Below, piece by piece: positions 45,790 to 54,324 of a stretch of DNA of 64,000 nt. How positions within the stretch are numbered: position 1 is the stretch's first letter; each line of letters opens with the position of its first letter. The position numbers were made by a program, and so were the translations under genes. Location: positions 558,001-622,000 of the forward strand of contig CAWJLA010000010.1 of assembly GCA_963843605.1 (NCBI GenBank), written 5' to 3'. The DNA comes from FEN-1297 sp963843605. GTDB lineage: Bacteria > Bacteroidota > Ignavibacteria > Ignavibacteriales > Ignavibacteriaceae. Below the pieces are notes generated by a model, which did no database searches, was not told the origin of the DNA, and was given only the letters and a program-made list of their open reading frames with translations.

Positions 45790-46230
45790 ATGAATTCTAC
45801 GGCCTTGAGAATTCGCGAAATTATTTCTGCGGCTAAAAGCGAGTTTTTAAAAATTACTCCGAATACCGCAAGCTTAAAACTTAATGACCAAACCTGGTCA
45901 AAAAAAGAAATTCTCGGACATCTTATTGATTCCGCCGCAAATAATCATCAAAGGTTCGTCCGTGCGGCTCAAAATGAAGCCTTGAATTTTCCGACGTATA
46001 ATCAAAATCAATGGGTTAAAGTGCAGTGTTATAACGAACTGAATTGGTTTGAACTGATTAATCTTTTTTCATTTTATAATATGCATATAAGCCGTATTAT
46101 CGAATATTTTTCACCGGAAGTATTGGGGAATTTATGCAATATCGGAAAGTCACATCCCGCTACACTGGAGTATGTTATCGAAGAATATGTGGTTCACCTT
46201 GAACATCATATAGAAAAAATACTCGAGTAA
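45790..46230 (+). CDS. DinB/YfiT-like four-helix protein
   Basis: Protein of 146 residues with the DinB-like four-helix pattern. Metal-ligand-type His are spread as in the family: SKKEILGHLIDSAANNHQRF near residues 37-56, NMHISRI near 97, and VVHLEHHIEKIL at the C-terminus. The superfamily includes thiol transferases and damage-inducible proteins; the reaction here is unknown. It is a lone plus-strand gene in a minus-strand neighbourhood. Confidence 0.75.
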   Translation: MNSTALRIREIISAAKSEFLKITPNTASLKLNDQTWSKKEILGHLIDSAANNHQRFVRAAQNEALNFPTYNQNQWVKVQCYNELNWFELINLFSFYNMHISRIIEYFSPEVLGNLCNIGKSHPATLEYVIEEYVVHLEHHIEKILE

Positions 46231-46251
46231 TCCGGAAGTTTTTATCAGGTA

Positions 46252-47078
46252 CTATTTAAGTAAAATTAATTTTTTAGTTTCAGCAAAATTTCCGGCATTA
46301 ATACGGTAAAAATAAATACCTCCGGGTAAATCGCTGCCGTCGAATTTTATTTTGTAAGTTCCCGGAGATTTTACCTCGTTGAGTAGAGTAACTATTTTTC
46401 TTCCCAGAAGATCATATACTTTTAAGCTGACATGCTGTAAGTAAGGAATTGAAAACATTATTGTAGTTGTAGGATTAAAAGGGTTTGGATAATTTTGATA
46501 TAAATGAAATTCCGGAATAGAAGGATTTTTATTTACTTCAGATACATCCTCTATTATGATATTCTTATTATTCGCAAAATTCCACAAATCGCCAGAATCA
46601 TTTATTCCGTCAAAATTCACGCTGTTGCCTGCTGCGTACATAATAATCGTACCGTTTTCCGGAGGTGCGGTGTAGGAAAACTGAAATGTAACCATACCGT
46701 CTGACGGAGATTTTGGTAGCGTATGTGTTAATTCTCCGTCAGACGGATCAAATCTTAAATCCGAACCAATTGGCGCTAAAACACCTGATGATACAGCTAT
46801 ATCAGTCCCTCCTCGTATTAGCGGTCCGCCTGCAATGGTTACTTTATATTCTGCTGATTCATTGGCAGTTAAAGTATCGGGACCTAAAATACTGACAGTA
46901 ACTTTAGAAGAAGGAAACGCATTATGACAAGTACAGCCATTTCCGTTTTTCTTAGTAACGCCGGTAATTCCCGTAGAATACGCATATACAAGAATTGAAG
47001 CGCTAATAATAATTAAAATAAGACTAATAAAAGTCCTTTCCTTTATATATATGATTTTAAGCCACTCCCTTTATGCAT
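46252..47078 (-). CDS. Secreted CxCH-motif protein with T9SS sorting domain, start unclear
   Basis: The minus-strand frame is open from 47070 down to the stop at 46252, far beyond the internal ATG at 46695. It encodes a signal helix (SLILIIISASILVYAYS), then NGNGCTCHNAF, a beta-rich domain like choice-of-anchor V proteins, and a sorting domain with NYPNPFNPTTTI. No ATG, GTG or TTG exists in frame before the signal peptide. An AAAGGGAG site (47065-47072) lies about 9 bases before ATC/ATA codons. Alternatively ATG 47078 reaches the frame if one TA of the TATATATA tract (47044-47052) is lost. Confidence 0.7.
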
Positions 47079-47122
47079 AATTATTTTTTATTTTTGCAAC
47101 CTCAACATGAATTTAAATAATA

Positions 47123-48961
47123 TTATTTTAACAAGACTAATTTTTTTACCGCAGAAAAATTGCCGGTCTGAAGTCTGTATATATAAACTCCGCTGGCTAA
47201 TTTGCTGCCGTTAAATTCGACTTGATAATTTCCTGCCGCTTTTTTTGCATTCACAAGTGTGGCCACTTCTCTTCCGAGTATATCGTATACTTTTAAAGTT
47301 ACAATACCTGAGCGAGGAAGTGAATATTCAATTACTGTCGTTGGGTTGAAAGGATTAGGATAATTTTGGCTAAGATTAAATCCAGTCGGCAAGGTTGATG
47401 TAGTATTCGGAATTACAGCGGTAACCGTGCCGGGATTGTCAAAAGTAAGTACCTGACCCCTTATTTCACCGGCAGGGAAATTAGACGAATGAATATTTAT
47501 ATAAATATCACCTTTCGCCAGATGTGCTAAAGTTGTATCGTTAATGTTTGTCCAAAAAGAGTTTGTTGTGCTGTCTGTATAATTGATCGGCTCTACTACT
47601 CCGCCGTTAGCCCCGGCTGAAGCCAGGTGGAAGTGTGCATGTGTTAGTGTTGATGATAATTTGGCAACAGTTATTTGATATTTTAAAGTATCGTTACTAA
47701 ATGAAAGTGAGGCTGTTCCGGTACCATTTGTCATAATTGGGGGGACATCCTGATTGCCGTCCAATGAAGCGTTAAAAGCAATTCCCTTTATCAACATTAC
47801 CTGCCCGCGGATTTCGCCTGCAATATGGGCGGAAGAATGGACATTCATATACAAATCACCTTTTACAACTTCAATTATTAAGCTGTCCGGCATATTCGAC
47901 CATATTCCCGAGCCGGTATTTCCGGTAAAAGAGGAAGTTATCGGATCGACTACCCCACCTCCGATGCCGACCGCACCCAAATGAAAATGCGCATCTGTAA
48001 ACTTGCCCTGAAGATTTGCATAAGTTATATGATAGCCTAGGGACGCGGAATCCATATTAAGAATCAGCCACGCAGTGCCTGAAGCATCTGTAGTAACCGG
48101 AGGAGTCTCCTGACTGCCGTCGAGGTAAGCATAAAATGCTAAGGGTTTCATTAATTTAATTTGTCCGCGTATTTCTCCCGCGGCATAATCCTTTGAATGA
48201 ATATTAACGTACAGATCACCTTTTAGCAAATTTAGTAAATCGGCATTATTAATATTTGACCATACCCCCGTGGCAGTGCTATCATGAAAATCAGCCGTAA
48301 TAGGATGTATTACACCACCGCTTACTCCAGGCGCACCAAGATGAAAATGCGCGTCAGTAAATTGACTTGTCAGACCGGCAAATGTAATCGAATATTTTAA
48401 AGATGGTACTGACGCAGAGTCGGTTAAAACGGCCCATCCGGTTCCGGTTGCCATTGAAGTATCGGCATAAGTAACCTGCGCAGCGTCTATGTTCATATAA
48501 AAACCGGCACCCTCAACCGGGGTTAGCTGTCCCCTTATTTCTCCGGCCTTATAGTTCGCAGTGTGTATGTTGATATAAATATTTCCTTTTAATAGCTCCC
48601 CGACCAAACTGTCCGGAATATCACTCCATACCCCCATAGCAGAATTGCCGTTAAAAGTAGTAATGGGTTTTACAACGCCGCCGTTTACCCCAGATGCACC
48701 CAGATGAAAGTGGGCCGCAGAAAAATTGGAAGTAAGCTGGGCATAAGTAATCCGGTAGGTTAATTGTTTTCTATCCGCGGATAATACGGCATAAGCAGTT
48801 CCTGTCCCTTTCGAAGTGTCTGAAGAACTTTCTTGAGCGGCATTTAGGGAAGCAGTAAAAACAATGGCCGAGCTTAAAGTAGAATCTGAAGAAACAGCAA
48901 ATGAAGAATTAGTAAAGGCAATTAATAAAACAAACAACGCCGTAACAAACAATGTTTTCAT
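47123..48961 (-). CDS. Secreted protein with four CHRD domains and T9SS sorting domain
   Basis: Exported 612-residue protein. A signal peptide (about 1-22) is followed by four tandem CHRD domains at about residues 33-148, 152-268, 272-388 and 391-505. Each has an AHFHLG-type strand and an NIHS-x-AGEIRGQ end (the CHRD fold named after chordin). A sorting domain (about 525-612) contains NYPNPFNPTTVI and ends SAVKKLVLLK. It should be exported through the outer membrane and anchored or released by T9SS. Function is unknown; CHRD proteins are often adhesive or spore-coat-like. Confidence 0.88.
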   Translation of the reverse strand: MKTLFVTALFVLLIAFTNSSFAVSSDSTLSSAIVFTASLNAAQESSSDTSKGTGTAYAVLSADRKQLTYRITYAQLTSNFSAAHFHLGASGVNGGVVKPITTFNGNSAMGVWSDIPDSLVGELLKGNIYINIHTANYKAGEIRGQLTPVEGAGFYMNIDAAQVTYADTSMATGTGWAVLTDSASVPSLKYSITFAGLTSQFTDAHFHLGAPGVSGGVIHPITADFHDSTATGVWSNINNADLLNLLKGDLYVNIHSKDYAAGEIRGQIKLMKPLAFYAYLDGSQETPPVTTDASGTAWLILNMDSASLGYHITYANLQGKFTDAHFHLGAVGIGGGVVDPITSSFTGNTGSGIWSNMPDSLIIEVVKGDLYMNVHSSAHIAGEIRGQVMLIKGIAFNASLDGNQDVPPIMTNGTGTASLSFSNDTLKYQITVAKLSSTLTHAHFHLASAGANGGVVEPINYTDSTTNSFWTNINDTTLAHLAKGDIYINIHSSNFPAGEIRGQVLTFDNPGTVTAVIPNTTSTLPTGFNLSQNYPNPFNPTTVIEYSLPRSGIVTLKVYDILGREVATLVNAKKAAGNYQVEFNGSKLASGVYIYRLQTGNFSAVKKLVLLK

Positions 48962-49224
48962 GGTATCCTCGACTTTTTTAATAAGTATTAGTTTATTACA
49001 ATATAAAGTAGCGACAATGTTATTATATTTTAATAGATAACAGTTGCCAGAAATTTATTCTATATCCGCTTATAGATGGGGAAAATAGTTTAATCATTAG
49101 ATAGAAAATCTTATATCTCGGATAAATTTATTGTGCCTTAATTAAAGTTTATATGTTTTGTGATACCTTGTGATTGGAAATAAGTGATGATTTGCCGGAT
49201 TGAATTGCTCAAAAATTTTAAAAA

Positions 49225-49249
49225 TAAAAAAGCGGTTTAAAACCGCTTT
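49225..49249 (-). terminator. Rho-independent terminator after tRNA-Pro
   Basis: Ten-base inverted repeat (AAAGCGGTTT / AAACCGCTTT, one base between the arms, inner pairs probably open as a loop). On the minus strand it is followed by a T run. It lies 7 bases after the tRNA 3' end and closes the merR/tRNA unit. Confidence 0.85.
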
Positions 49250-49255
49250 ATCGAG

Positions 49256-49329
49256 TCGGAACGGCGGGATTTGAACCCGCGACCACCTGAACCCCATTCA
49301 GGTACGCTACCGGGCTGCGCCACGTTCCG
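49256..49329 (-). tRNA. tRNA-Pro (anticodon GGG)
   Basis: A 74-base cloverleaf folds on the minus strand. The acceptor stem CGGAACG/CGTTCCG is 7 bp, the D stem GCGC/GCGT includes one G-U pair, and the anticodon stem is CCTGA/TCAGG. The loop is ATGGGGT, giving T33 and anticodon GGG. The T arm is GCGGG-TTCAAAT-CCCGC, with discriminator A. CCA is not encoded. It begins 4 bases after the merR stop, so both probably share one transcript. Confidence 0.95.
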
Positions 49330-49333
49330 AATA

Positions 49334-49732
49334 TTATAATTTTGCAATCAAAATTTCTAAAAAACTTTTAATATCTTCAAGGTCTTTTTTCAAAGATACC
49401 TTATCTTTTTTTACAATTTCCTGTGCTGCAGCTGATATTTCGAATGTTTTAACATCAGTTTCAACCACCGGAGACGAGTCTTCCGGGATATAATTCTCTA
49501 GAATTTTTTTCGCGCCCTCTATGGTATATTTTTTTTCTCTTAATAATTCTTTAATGTGCAGAATTAACTTAATATCTTTGTTTGTGTATATCCTGTTTCC
49601 TGCCCTGTTCTTTTGAGGTTTTAACTCCTCGAATTCCGTTTCCCAGTATCTTAATACATACTGTTCAACTTCGGTTATTTTGCTTACTTCACTTATCGAA
49701 TAGTAAAGTTTTTTTATGGAAAGATCTTTCAT
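49334..49732 (-). CDS. MerR family transcriptional regulator
   Basis: DNA-binding protein of 132 residues. The N-terminal MerR winged helix reads YSISEVSKITEVEQYVLRYWETEF, then GNRIYTNKDIKLILHIKELLREKKYTIEGAKKIL, the standard wing and helix. The C-terminal region lacks the Cys residues of metal sensors and is probably a coiled coil. It resembles the small MerR proteins of Bacteroidota with unknown ligands. The tRNA-Pro gene follows 4 bases later. Confidence 0.88.
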   Translation of the reverse strand: MKDLSIKKLYYSISEVSKITEVEQYVLRYWETEFEELKPQKNRAGNRIYTNKDIKLILHIKELLREKKYTIEGAKKILENYIPEDSSPVVETDVKTFEISAAAQEIVKKDKVSLKKDLEDIKSFLEILIAKL

Positions 49733-49824
49733 TCTTCCTCAAAAAGATTTGAAAGAAAAATAAGTAATTGAAATTTCAATAGCAAGATTAAGGCTGTCTA
49801 ATAAATCATAACTTTAACTAAAAC

Positions 49825-50508
49825 TTATAATCTATTCTCCTGTTTAATAATCTGGACGAGCTCGCTTATGTCTTTTAACTCAAAATCGGCACCATGTACC
49901 AATGTATTGAATGTATCGCCGTAACGCGCGAATGCGGTTTTCATCCCGACTTTTTTAGCGCCCACTATATCTCTTTCAGCCCAATCACCGACCATCAAAG
50001 CTTCTCCGGGAGCCACATTTAATTTAGTTAGAATCATCCTGAACGGCGCAGATTCCGGCTTTCTTACACCGGTATCTTCAAAGGTAACTACCTCATCAAA
50101 AATGTGATGGAAATTTAAATATGCCAGCCTCAGCCAGGCTTCTTTTACAGGTGCGTCAGATAAAATCCCCATCTTTATTCCCATTTTTAAAAGCTGGTGA
50201 AGCGTGGGATATACATGAGGATACGGAGTCAAGGCAGCCTCTCTTGCCTTTCTATAGGCTACTATTCCGGCAGATAAAATTTTGTAATCAACTTTTTTCA
50301 ACACTCGTTGGAGAAAAACGTCGAATACCTGCTGGTATTCTATGCCCTGCTCTTTATAAATGTCATCTATTAATTTATTGGCTTCTTCAAAAGTAAGAGT
50401 TAATCCGCTGTCTATCATCGCGGGTATTGCTTCTTCAATTGCCCTCTTTTTCATCTTCATAAAATCCATAAGAGTGTTATCGAGGTCAAAAATTACTGCT
50501 TTAATCAA
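49825..50508 (-). CDS. HAD family hydrolase
   Basis: Haloacid-dehalogenase-type phosphatase of 227 residues. Motif I is DLDNTLMDF (Asp about 8 and 10), motif II is LSDAP, and motif IV is VGDWAERDIVGAKKVGM (about 168-184). A helical cap of C1 type lies between motifs I and II. It is similar to YjjG-like and phosphoglycolate-phosphatase-like proteins; the substrate is unknown. It sits 4 bases after aroQ. Confidence 0.85.
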   Translation of the reverse strand: MIKAVIFDLDNTLMDFMKMKKRAIEEAIPAMIDSGLTLTFEEANKLIDDIYKEQGIEYQQVFDVFLQRVLKKVDYKILSAGIVAYRKAREAALTPYPHVYPTLHQLLKMGIKMGILSDAPVKEAWLRLAYLNFHHIFDEVVTFEDTGVRKPESAPFRMILTKLNVAPGEALMVGDWAERDIVGAKKVGMKTAFARYGDTFNTLVHGADFELKDISELVQIIKQENRL

Positions 50509-50512
50509 AACA

Positions 50513-50950
50513 TTAACCTACTTTCTTTCGAACTAATAATTTTAATAAGAATACACCGGCAATGTAGCTGTTTTCTTTAAAACCAGAAATATAACCGTCG
50601 CAGCCGGATGCTGTTATTAAATTTTGTCTGAAACTTTCCCGGTTGACCAGGTGGGATAAATGAACCTCAACTTTCGGCAGTTTACAGTCAGCCAGAGCAT
50701 CCCTGATAGCAACCGATGTATGTGCGTATCCTCCGGGATTTATCAGTACGCCGTCAAATTTTTTTGATGAGTTTTGAACTATTCCGACTATTTCACCTTC
50801 AATATTGGATTGGTAAAAAGTGAACTCCGCATCCGGATTGCTTTCTTTTACCAGTTTTTCAATAGAGTTAAGAGTTAAATCACCGTAGTGACTTTCTTCT
50901 CTTTCCCCGAGCATATTAAGATTAGGTCCGTTAATTACAAGTATTTTCAT
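50513..50950 (-). CDS. aroQ: 3-dehydroquinate dehydratase, type II
   Basis: Third step of the shikimate pathway. The 145-residue chain has NGPNLNMLGERE, the catalytic Tyr in SHYGDLTL (about residue 22), NPGGYAHTSVAIRDAL (about 72-87) and the active His in VEVHLSH (about 97-103). All are standard for the small dodecameric type II enzyme. It overlaps the upstream 90-residue protein gene by 4 bases. Confidence 0.94.
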   Translation of the reverse strand: MKILVINGPNLNMLGEREESHYGDLTLNSIEKLVKESNPDAEFTFYQSNIEGEIVGIVQNSSKKFDGVLINPGGYAHTSVAIRDALADCKLPKVEVHLSHLVNRESFRQNLITASGCDGYISGFKENSYIAGVFLLKLLVRKKVG

Positions 50951-51219
50951 TTTGACTCCGCCATTTCATCGATTATTTCCCTTATTCTCGGCGTTAAATA
51001 AATTTGGTCTATACCAAGTTCTTTTAAAGCCATTGATAATATCATAACTTTACGCTGAAGGTTAGCCATTTTATTTATAACAATAACTTTGCTTTCTTTT
51101 AAAAGGCAATACCCGCCCTTAAAGTCGCCTTTTTCGAACCTGACCTCTGCCCCCAGCTGCAGGGCTAACGCTTTGAGGTCCTGAATTATTTCTTCAAATT
51201 CCTTTTCTTTAATCTTCAT
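50947..51219 (-). CDS. Conserved-looking small hypothetical protein before aroQ
   Basis: Not recognised as a named family. The 90 residues are soluble. They open with a helix (KEFEEIIQDLKALALQLG), then strands with Gly/Tyr/Cys (FEKGDFKGGYCLLKESKVIVINK), then two helices. The ATGA overlap with aroQ indicates translational coupling. Confidence 0.65.
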   Translation of the reverse strand: MKIKEKEFEEIIQDLKALALQLGAEVRFEKGDFKGGYCLLKESKVIVINKMANLQRKVMILSMALKELGIDQIYLTPRIREIIDEMAESK

Positions 51220-51222
51220 TTT

Positions 51223-51741
51223 TTAATTTAAATTCTTCTTTAATGGTTGAAAAAGCAGAAAGAAAATTACGGCTCCGTAACATAGCAGCTCTATAATAGG
51301 AAAGCTGCTTAAAGATTTGATACGGCTAATATAAAGATTTAAAACCTCTCCGGCATTGAAATTATTTGCCGATACTAAGAAGTAAATCTTTAAATCTATC
51401 GACATTAAGTATGCTTCAAACGGTAAAGTAACCAAAATTAAAAGAGTAATTATGAACAGCCATCCATTGTGTTTCAAACTGATTTTAGACGAGAACAAGA
51501 ATAAAAAGTAGGTTAAAATAAAAATAATGTACAAAATACCGCTGACAATTATTAAAGAATTTAAAGATATAAAAATCCCCGGTAAATTCTGCTGAGATAT
51601 AAAACCTGCCAAATCAAAATAATGTCCTCGGAATAATTGATATGAAGCAGTTAACCGGGCAAAATAACTTCCGAACCATAAAGAACCGCTTATTACCGCT
51701 AAAAGCAATAAAATCTTTGAGACTACACTGAGGTTTTTCAT
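51223..51741 (-). CDS. Four-helix membrane protein of unknown function
   Basis: Predicted membrane protein of 172 residues with four hydrophobic segments (about 8-28, 52-83, 92-110 and 150-167). The Phe/Arg-rich stretch WFGSYFARLTASYQLFRGHYFD lies just after helix 1. No known family is recognised. It is the first gene of a minus-strand run leading through aroQ, HAD and merR to tRNA-Pro, and its start faces the ppx gene across 40 bases. Confidence 0.6.
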   Translation of the reverse strand: MKNLSVVSKILLLLAVISGSLWFGSYFARLTASYQLFRGHYFDLAGFISQQNLPGIFISLNSLIIVSGILYIIFILTYFLFLFSSKISLKHNGWLFIITLLILVTLPFEAYLMSIDLKIYFLVSANNFNAGEVLNLYISRIKSLSSFPIIELLCYGAVIFFLLFQPLKKNLN

Positions 51742-51781
51742 AATTTTTATTTATTATTGTGTTCGAAAATAAGAAAAATTT

Positions 51782-52159
51782 ATGATTATTGCTTCAATTG
51801 ATATAGGAACCAATACAATTCTGCTGCTAATTGCAGAGACAGATAACGTAACCGGAAACATTATTCCGCTGCTTAACCTCTACCGTCTTCCAAGAATAGG
51901 TAAAGGATTAAAACCCGGGCTGCCGATTTCTCCCGATAAAATCAAAGCATTATTAAGTATATTGTCGGAATACAAGGCTACTGCTGAAAAATATAAATGC
52001 GATAAAATCATAACAACCGCAACTAATGCATTAAGGATAGCCTCAAATGCTGATGAAATAATCAACCTAGTAAAAGAAAAACTGGATATAGATATTAACG
52101 TTATACCGGGGAAGAGGAAGCCCTGTTTTCTTTTTGGGGAGCTGCAGGCGGACCTTTAA
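51782..52159 (+). CDS. Exopolyphosphatase/GppA-type phosphatase, N-terminal part (frameshifted)
   Basis: First half of a Ppx/GppA-family enzyme that hydrolyses polyphosphate or pppGpp. It has the N-terminal IASIDIGTNTILLLIAE phosphate loop and ITTATNALRIASNADE. At about residue 110 the frame slips and ends after 15 more codons (KPCFLFGELQADL). Adding one G to the run at 52108-52111 restores PGEEEALFSFWGAAGGPLNAE, the expected family sequence, in the frame of the second part. The whole gene is 51782-52704. Confidence 0.85.
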   Translation: MIIASIDIGTNTILLLIAETDNVTGNIIPLLNLYRLPRIGKGLKPGLPISPDKIKALLSILSEYKATAEKYKCDKIITTATNALRIASNADEIINLVKEKLDIDINVIPGKRKPCFLFGELQADL

Positions 52160-52167
52160 ATGCTGAG

Positions 52168-52704
52168 ATGACATTGGTCATCGATATAGGCGGAGGCAGC
52201 ACTGAAATTGTATGCGGATCCGGGGAAAAAATTGTTTATAAAAGAAGCTTTCCTATAGGTGCTGTTTCTGCTGTTGAATTATATCTTATGCATGCTCCCG
52301 CAACTCATGCCGAAATGGAAAATTTTGAACGAATTTTACACCATATTTTCAGGGATTTGAGAAAGGAAAATTTCAACCTAAAAAAGGCCATCGCAATTGC
52401 CGGAACTCCGACAACACTGGCATGTATAAAAATGAATCTTAAAAGTTTTGATGAAGAAGTTATTGAAGGAAGTGAGATCAATTACCTAGAATTAAATGAT
52501 TTAGTAAACAAGTTAAAGTTGTTATCTCCGGAAGAAATACTATTCAGCTTTAAGGAAGTTGTAAAAGGAAGAGAAGATGTTCTTTTAAGCGGTAGTTATA
52601 TCCTCATGTTCTTATGTGAATTGTTCGGTTTAGATAAAGTTATAGTTAGCACTAAAGGGATCCGCTATGGTGCAATAGTTAATTTCTTCAAGAACCGCGT
52701 TTAA
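52168..52704 (+). CDS. Exopolyphosphatase/GppA-type phosphatase, C-terminal part (frameshifted)
   Basis: Second part of the same Ppx/GppA gene. Its homologous frame begins at 52111, though the first ATG is at 52168. It holds the second phosphate loop (LVIDIGGGSTEIV, GSGEKI), FPIGAVSAVELYL, and ends in GIRYGAIVNFF, where the family ends when the HD domain is absent. It converges with nadB and overlaps its stop by four bases. Confidence 0.85.
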   Translation: MTLVIDIGGGSTEIVCGSGEKIVYKRSFPIGAVSAVELYLMHAPATHAEMENFERILHHIFRDLRKENFNLKKAIAIAGTPTTLACIKMNLKSFDEEVIEGSEINYLELNDLVNKLKLLSPEEILFSFKEVVKGREDVLLSGSYILMFLCELFGLDKVIVSTKGIRYGAIVNFFKNRV

Positions 52705-54320
52705 GGATTTTTGTTCTGTAATATGGTGTACTTGGCCTTTTCATCAGGTAAATGCTCCGGATAATCCAATGTATAATGAAGTCCCCTGCTCTCCTTTCTC
52801 AACTTAGCGGATTTGATTATCATATGGGCGCATGCCACCAAATTTCTTAATTCAAGTAATTCTTCAATAATTCGAGTCTTTTTATACAGATTCTCGGTTT
52901 CCTGGAAAATATTATGTATTCTCCGCTCTGCGCGTTCCAGTCTTAAATTTGATCTTACTATACCGACATAATCCCACATTATTTGTTTTACTTCTTTTTC
53001 GCTGTGTGTTATTAATACTTTTTCATCGGAGGATAATGTACCGGAATCATCCCAGTCTGGAATAGCGGGAATAGATTTTTTGTAGGAATTTAAAAATATT
53101 TTAATATCGAAAGAGGCGCGTTCGGCAAAAACTACAGCCTCGAGAAGCGAGTTGCTGGCCAGCCTGTTTGCTCCGTGCACACCCGTCATACTTACTTCAC
53201 CGCAGGCATATAAACCCTTAAGTGAGGTCTTTGCGAATTCGTCAACCACAATACCTCCGCATGCGTAATGAGCTGCAGGAACAACCGGAATAAGATCTTT
53301 AGTTATGTCAATTCCGTATTTCAAACAGCTCTTATAAATATTGGGGAAATGGTCGATTATGACATTTTTATTTTTATGTGTTATATCAAGATTGACATAA
53401 TCTTCTCCCCTTTTTTTCAGTTCATTATCTATTGCCCTTGCAACGATATCTCTGGGAGCAAGTTCTTTTCGTTCGTCGTATTTACCCATAAACTCCTTGC
53501 CGTCTTTTGTCCTGAGTATTCCGCCGAACCCTCTTACTGCTTCGGATATTAAGAAGGCCTGTGCGCCGATGTTATTTCCTTGAGTCGGATTATAAAAGGA
53601 AGTCGGATGGAATTGAACAAACTCCATATTTCCGATCTTAGCTCCGGCACGGTATGCCATTGCATATCCGTCACCTGTAGCAATGGAAGGGTTTGTAGTG
53701 TGAAGATAAACCTGCCCGAGTCCGCCGGTGGCAAGCACCGTAGTTTTCGAAGAAACTTTTATTACTTCGTTATTGTCGCAGCAAAGGACATAAGCTCCCC
53801 AGCAATTTCTATTTTTAAGCGGTTCTCCTTTTAATTTTTTAACATTATGTTCGGTGAGAAGGTCAATTGCAACCGCGTTTTCAATCAGTCTGATATTGTC
53901 ATTAGTAATTACCTTTTCTATTAAAGCACGCTCGACTTCCTTACCGGTTAAATCTTTTGCATGAACAATCCTCGGCATCGAATGACCGCCTTCTTTAGCG
54001 AGATCAAGCTTGCCGTTCTTTTTCGTAAAATCGGTTCCAAGTTTTATTAAATCATAAATTCTGGACGGACCTTCTTTAACCAGTATTTCCACTGTTTTGG
54101 GATTACAAAGTCCGGCTCCCGCAATGTGCGTATCATGAATGTGTTTTTCAAAAGTATCTTTTTCATCAATAACAGATGCAATTCCGCCTTGAGCATAATT
54201 AGTATTTGATTCCGATTTGTTTTTTTTTGTAACCAGAATAACTTCCGCATATTCAGAAATTCTCAATGCGGCATAAAGACCGGCAATGCCGCTGCCGATA
54301 ACTAGAACATCTGTTTTCAT
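52701..54320 (-). CDS. nadB: L-aspartate oxidase
   Basis: FAD enzyme making iminoaspartate for NAD synthesis. The Rossmann loop is VLVIGSGIAGLYAAL (about residues 5-19). NYAQGGIASV (about 41-50) and EGGHSMPRI lead to the active-site Arg in APRDIVARAID (about 283-293), and HGANRLASNSLLEA and the C-terminal helical domain (ERAERRIHNIFQE) complete the enzyme. Length 539 is normal. nadA and nadC are not in the window. argD starts just upstream. Confidence 0.94.
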   Translation of the reverse strand: MKTDVLVIGSGIAGLYAALRISEYAEVILVTKKNKSESNTNYAQGGIASVIDEKDTFEKHIHDTHIAGAGLCNPKTVEILVKEGPSRIYDLIKLGTDFTKKNGKLDLAKEGGHSMPRIVHAKDLTGKEVERALIEKVITNDNIRLIENAVAIDLLTEHNVKKLKGEPLKNRNCWGAYVLCCDNNEVIKVSSKTTVLATGGLGQVYLHTTNPSIATGDGYAMAYRAGAKIGNMEFVQFHPTSFYNPTQGNNIGAQAFLISEAVRGFGGILRTKDGKEFMGKYDERKELAPRDIVARAIDNELKKRGEDYVNLDITHKNKNVIIDHFPNIYKSCLKYGIDITKDLIPVVPAAHYACGGIVVDEFAKTSLKGLYACGEVSMTGVHGANRLASNSLLEAVVFAERASFDIKIFLNSYKKSIPAIPDWDDSGTLSSDEKVLITHSEKEVKQIMWDYVGIVRSNLRLERAERRIHNIFQETENLYKKTRIIEELLELRNLVACAHMIIKSAKLRKESRGLHYTLDYPEHLPDEKAKYTILQNKNP

Positions 54321-54324
54321 TTTA

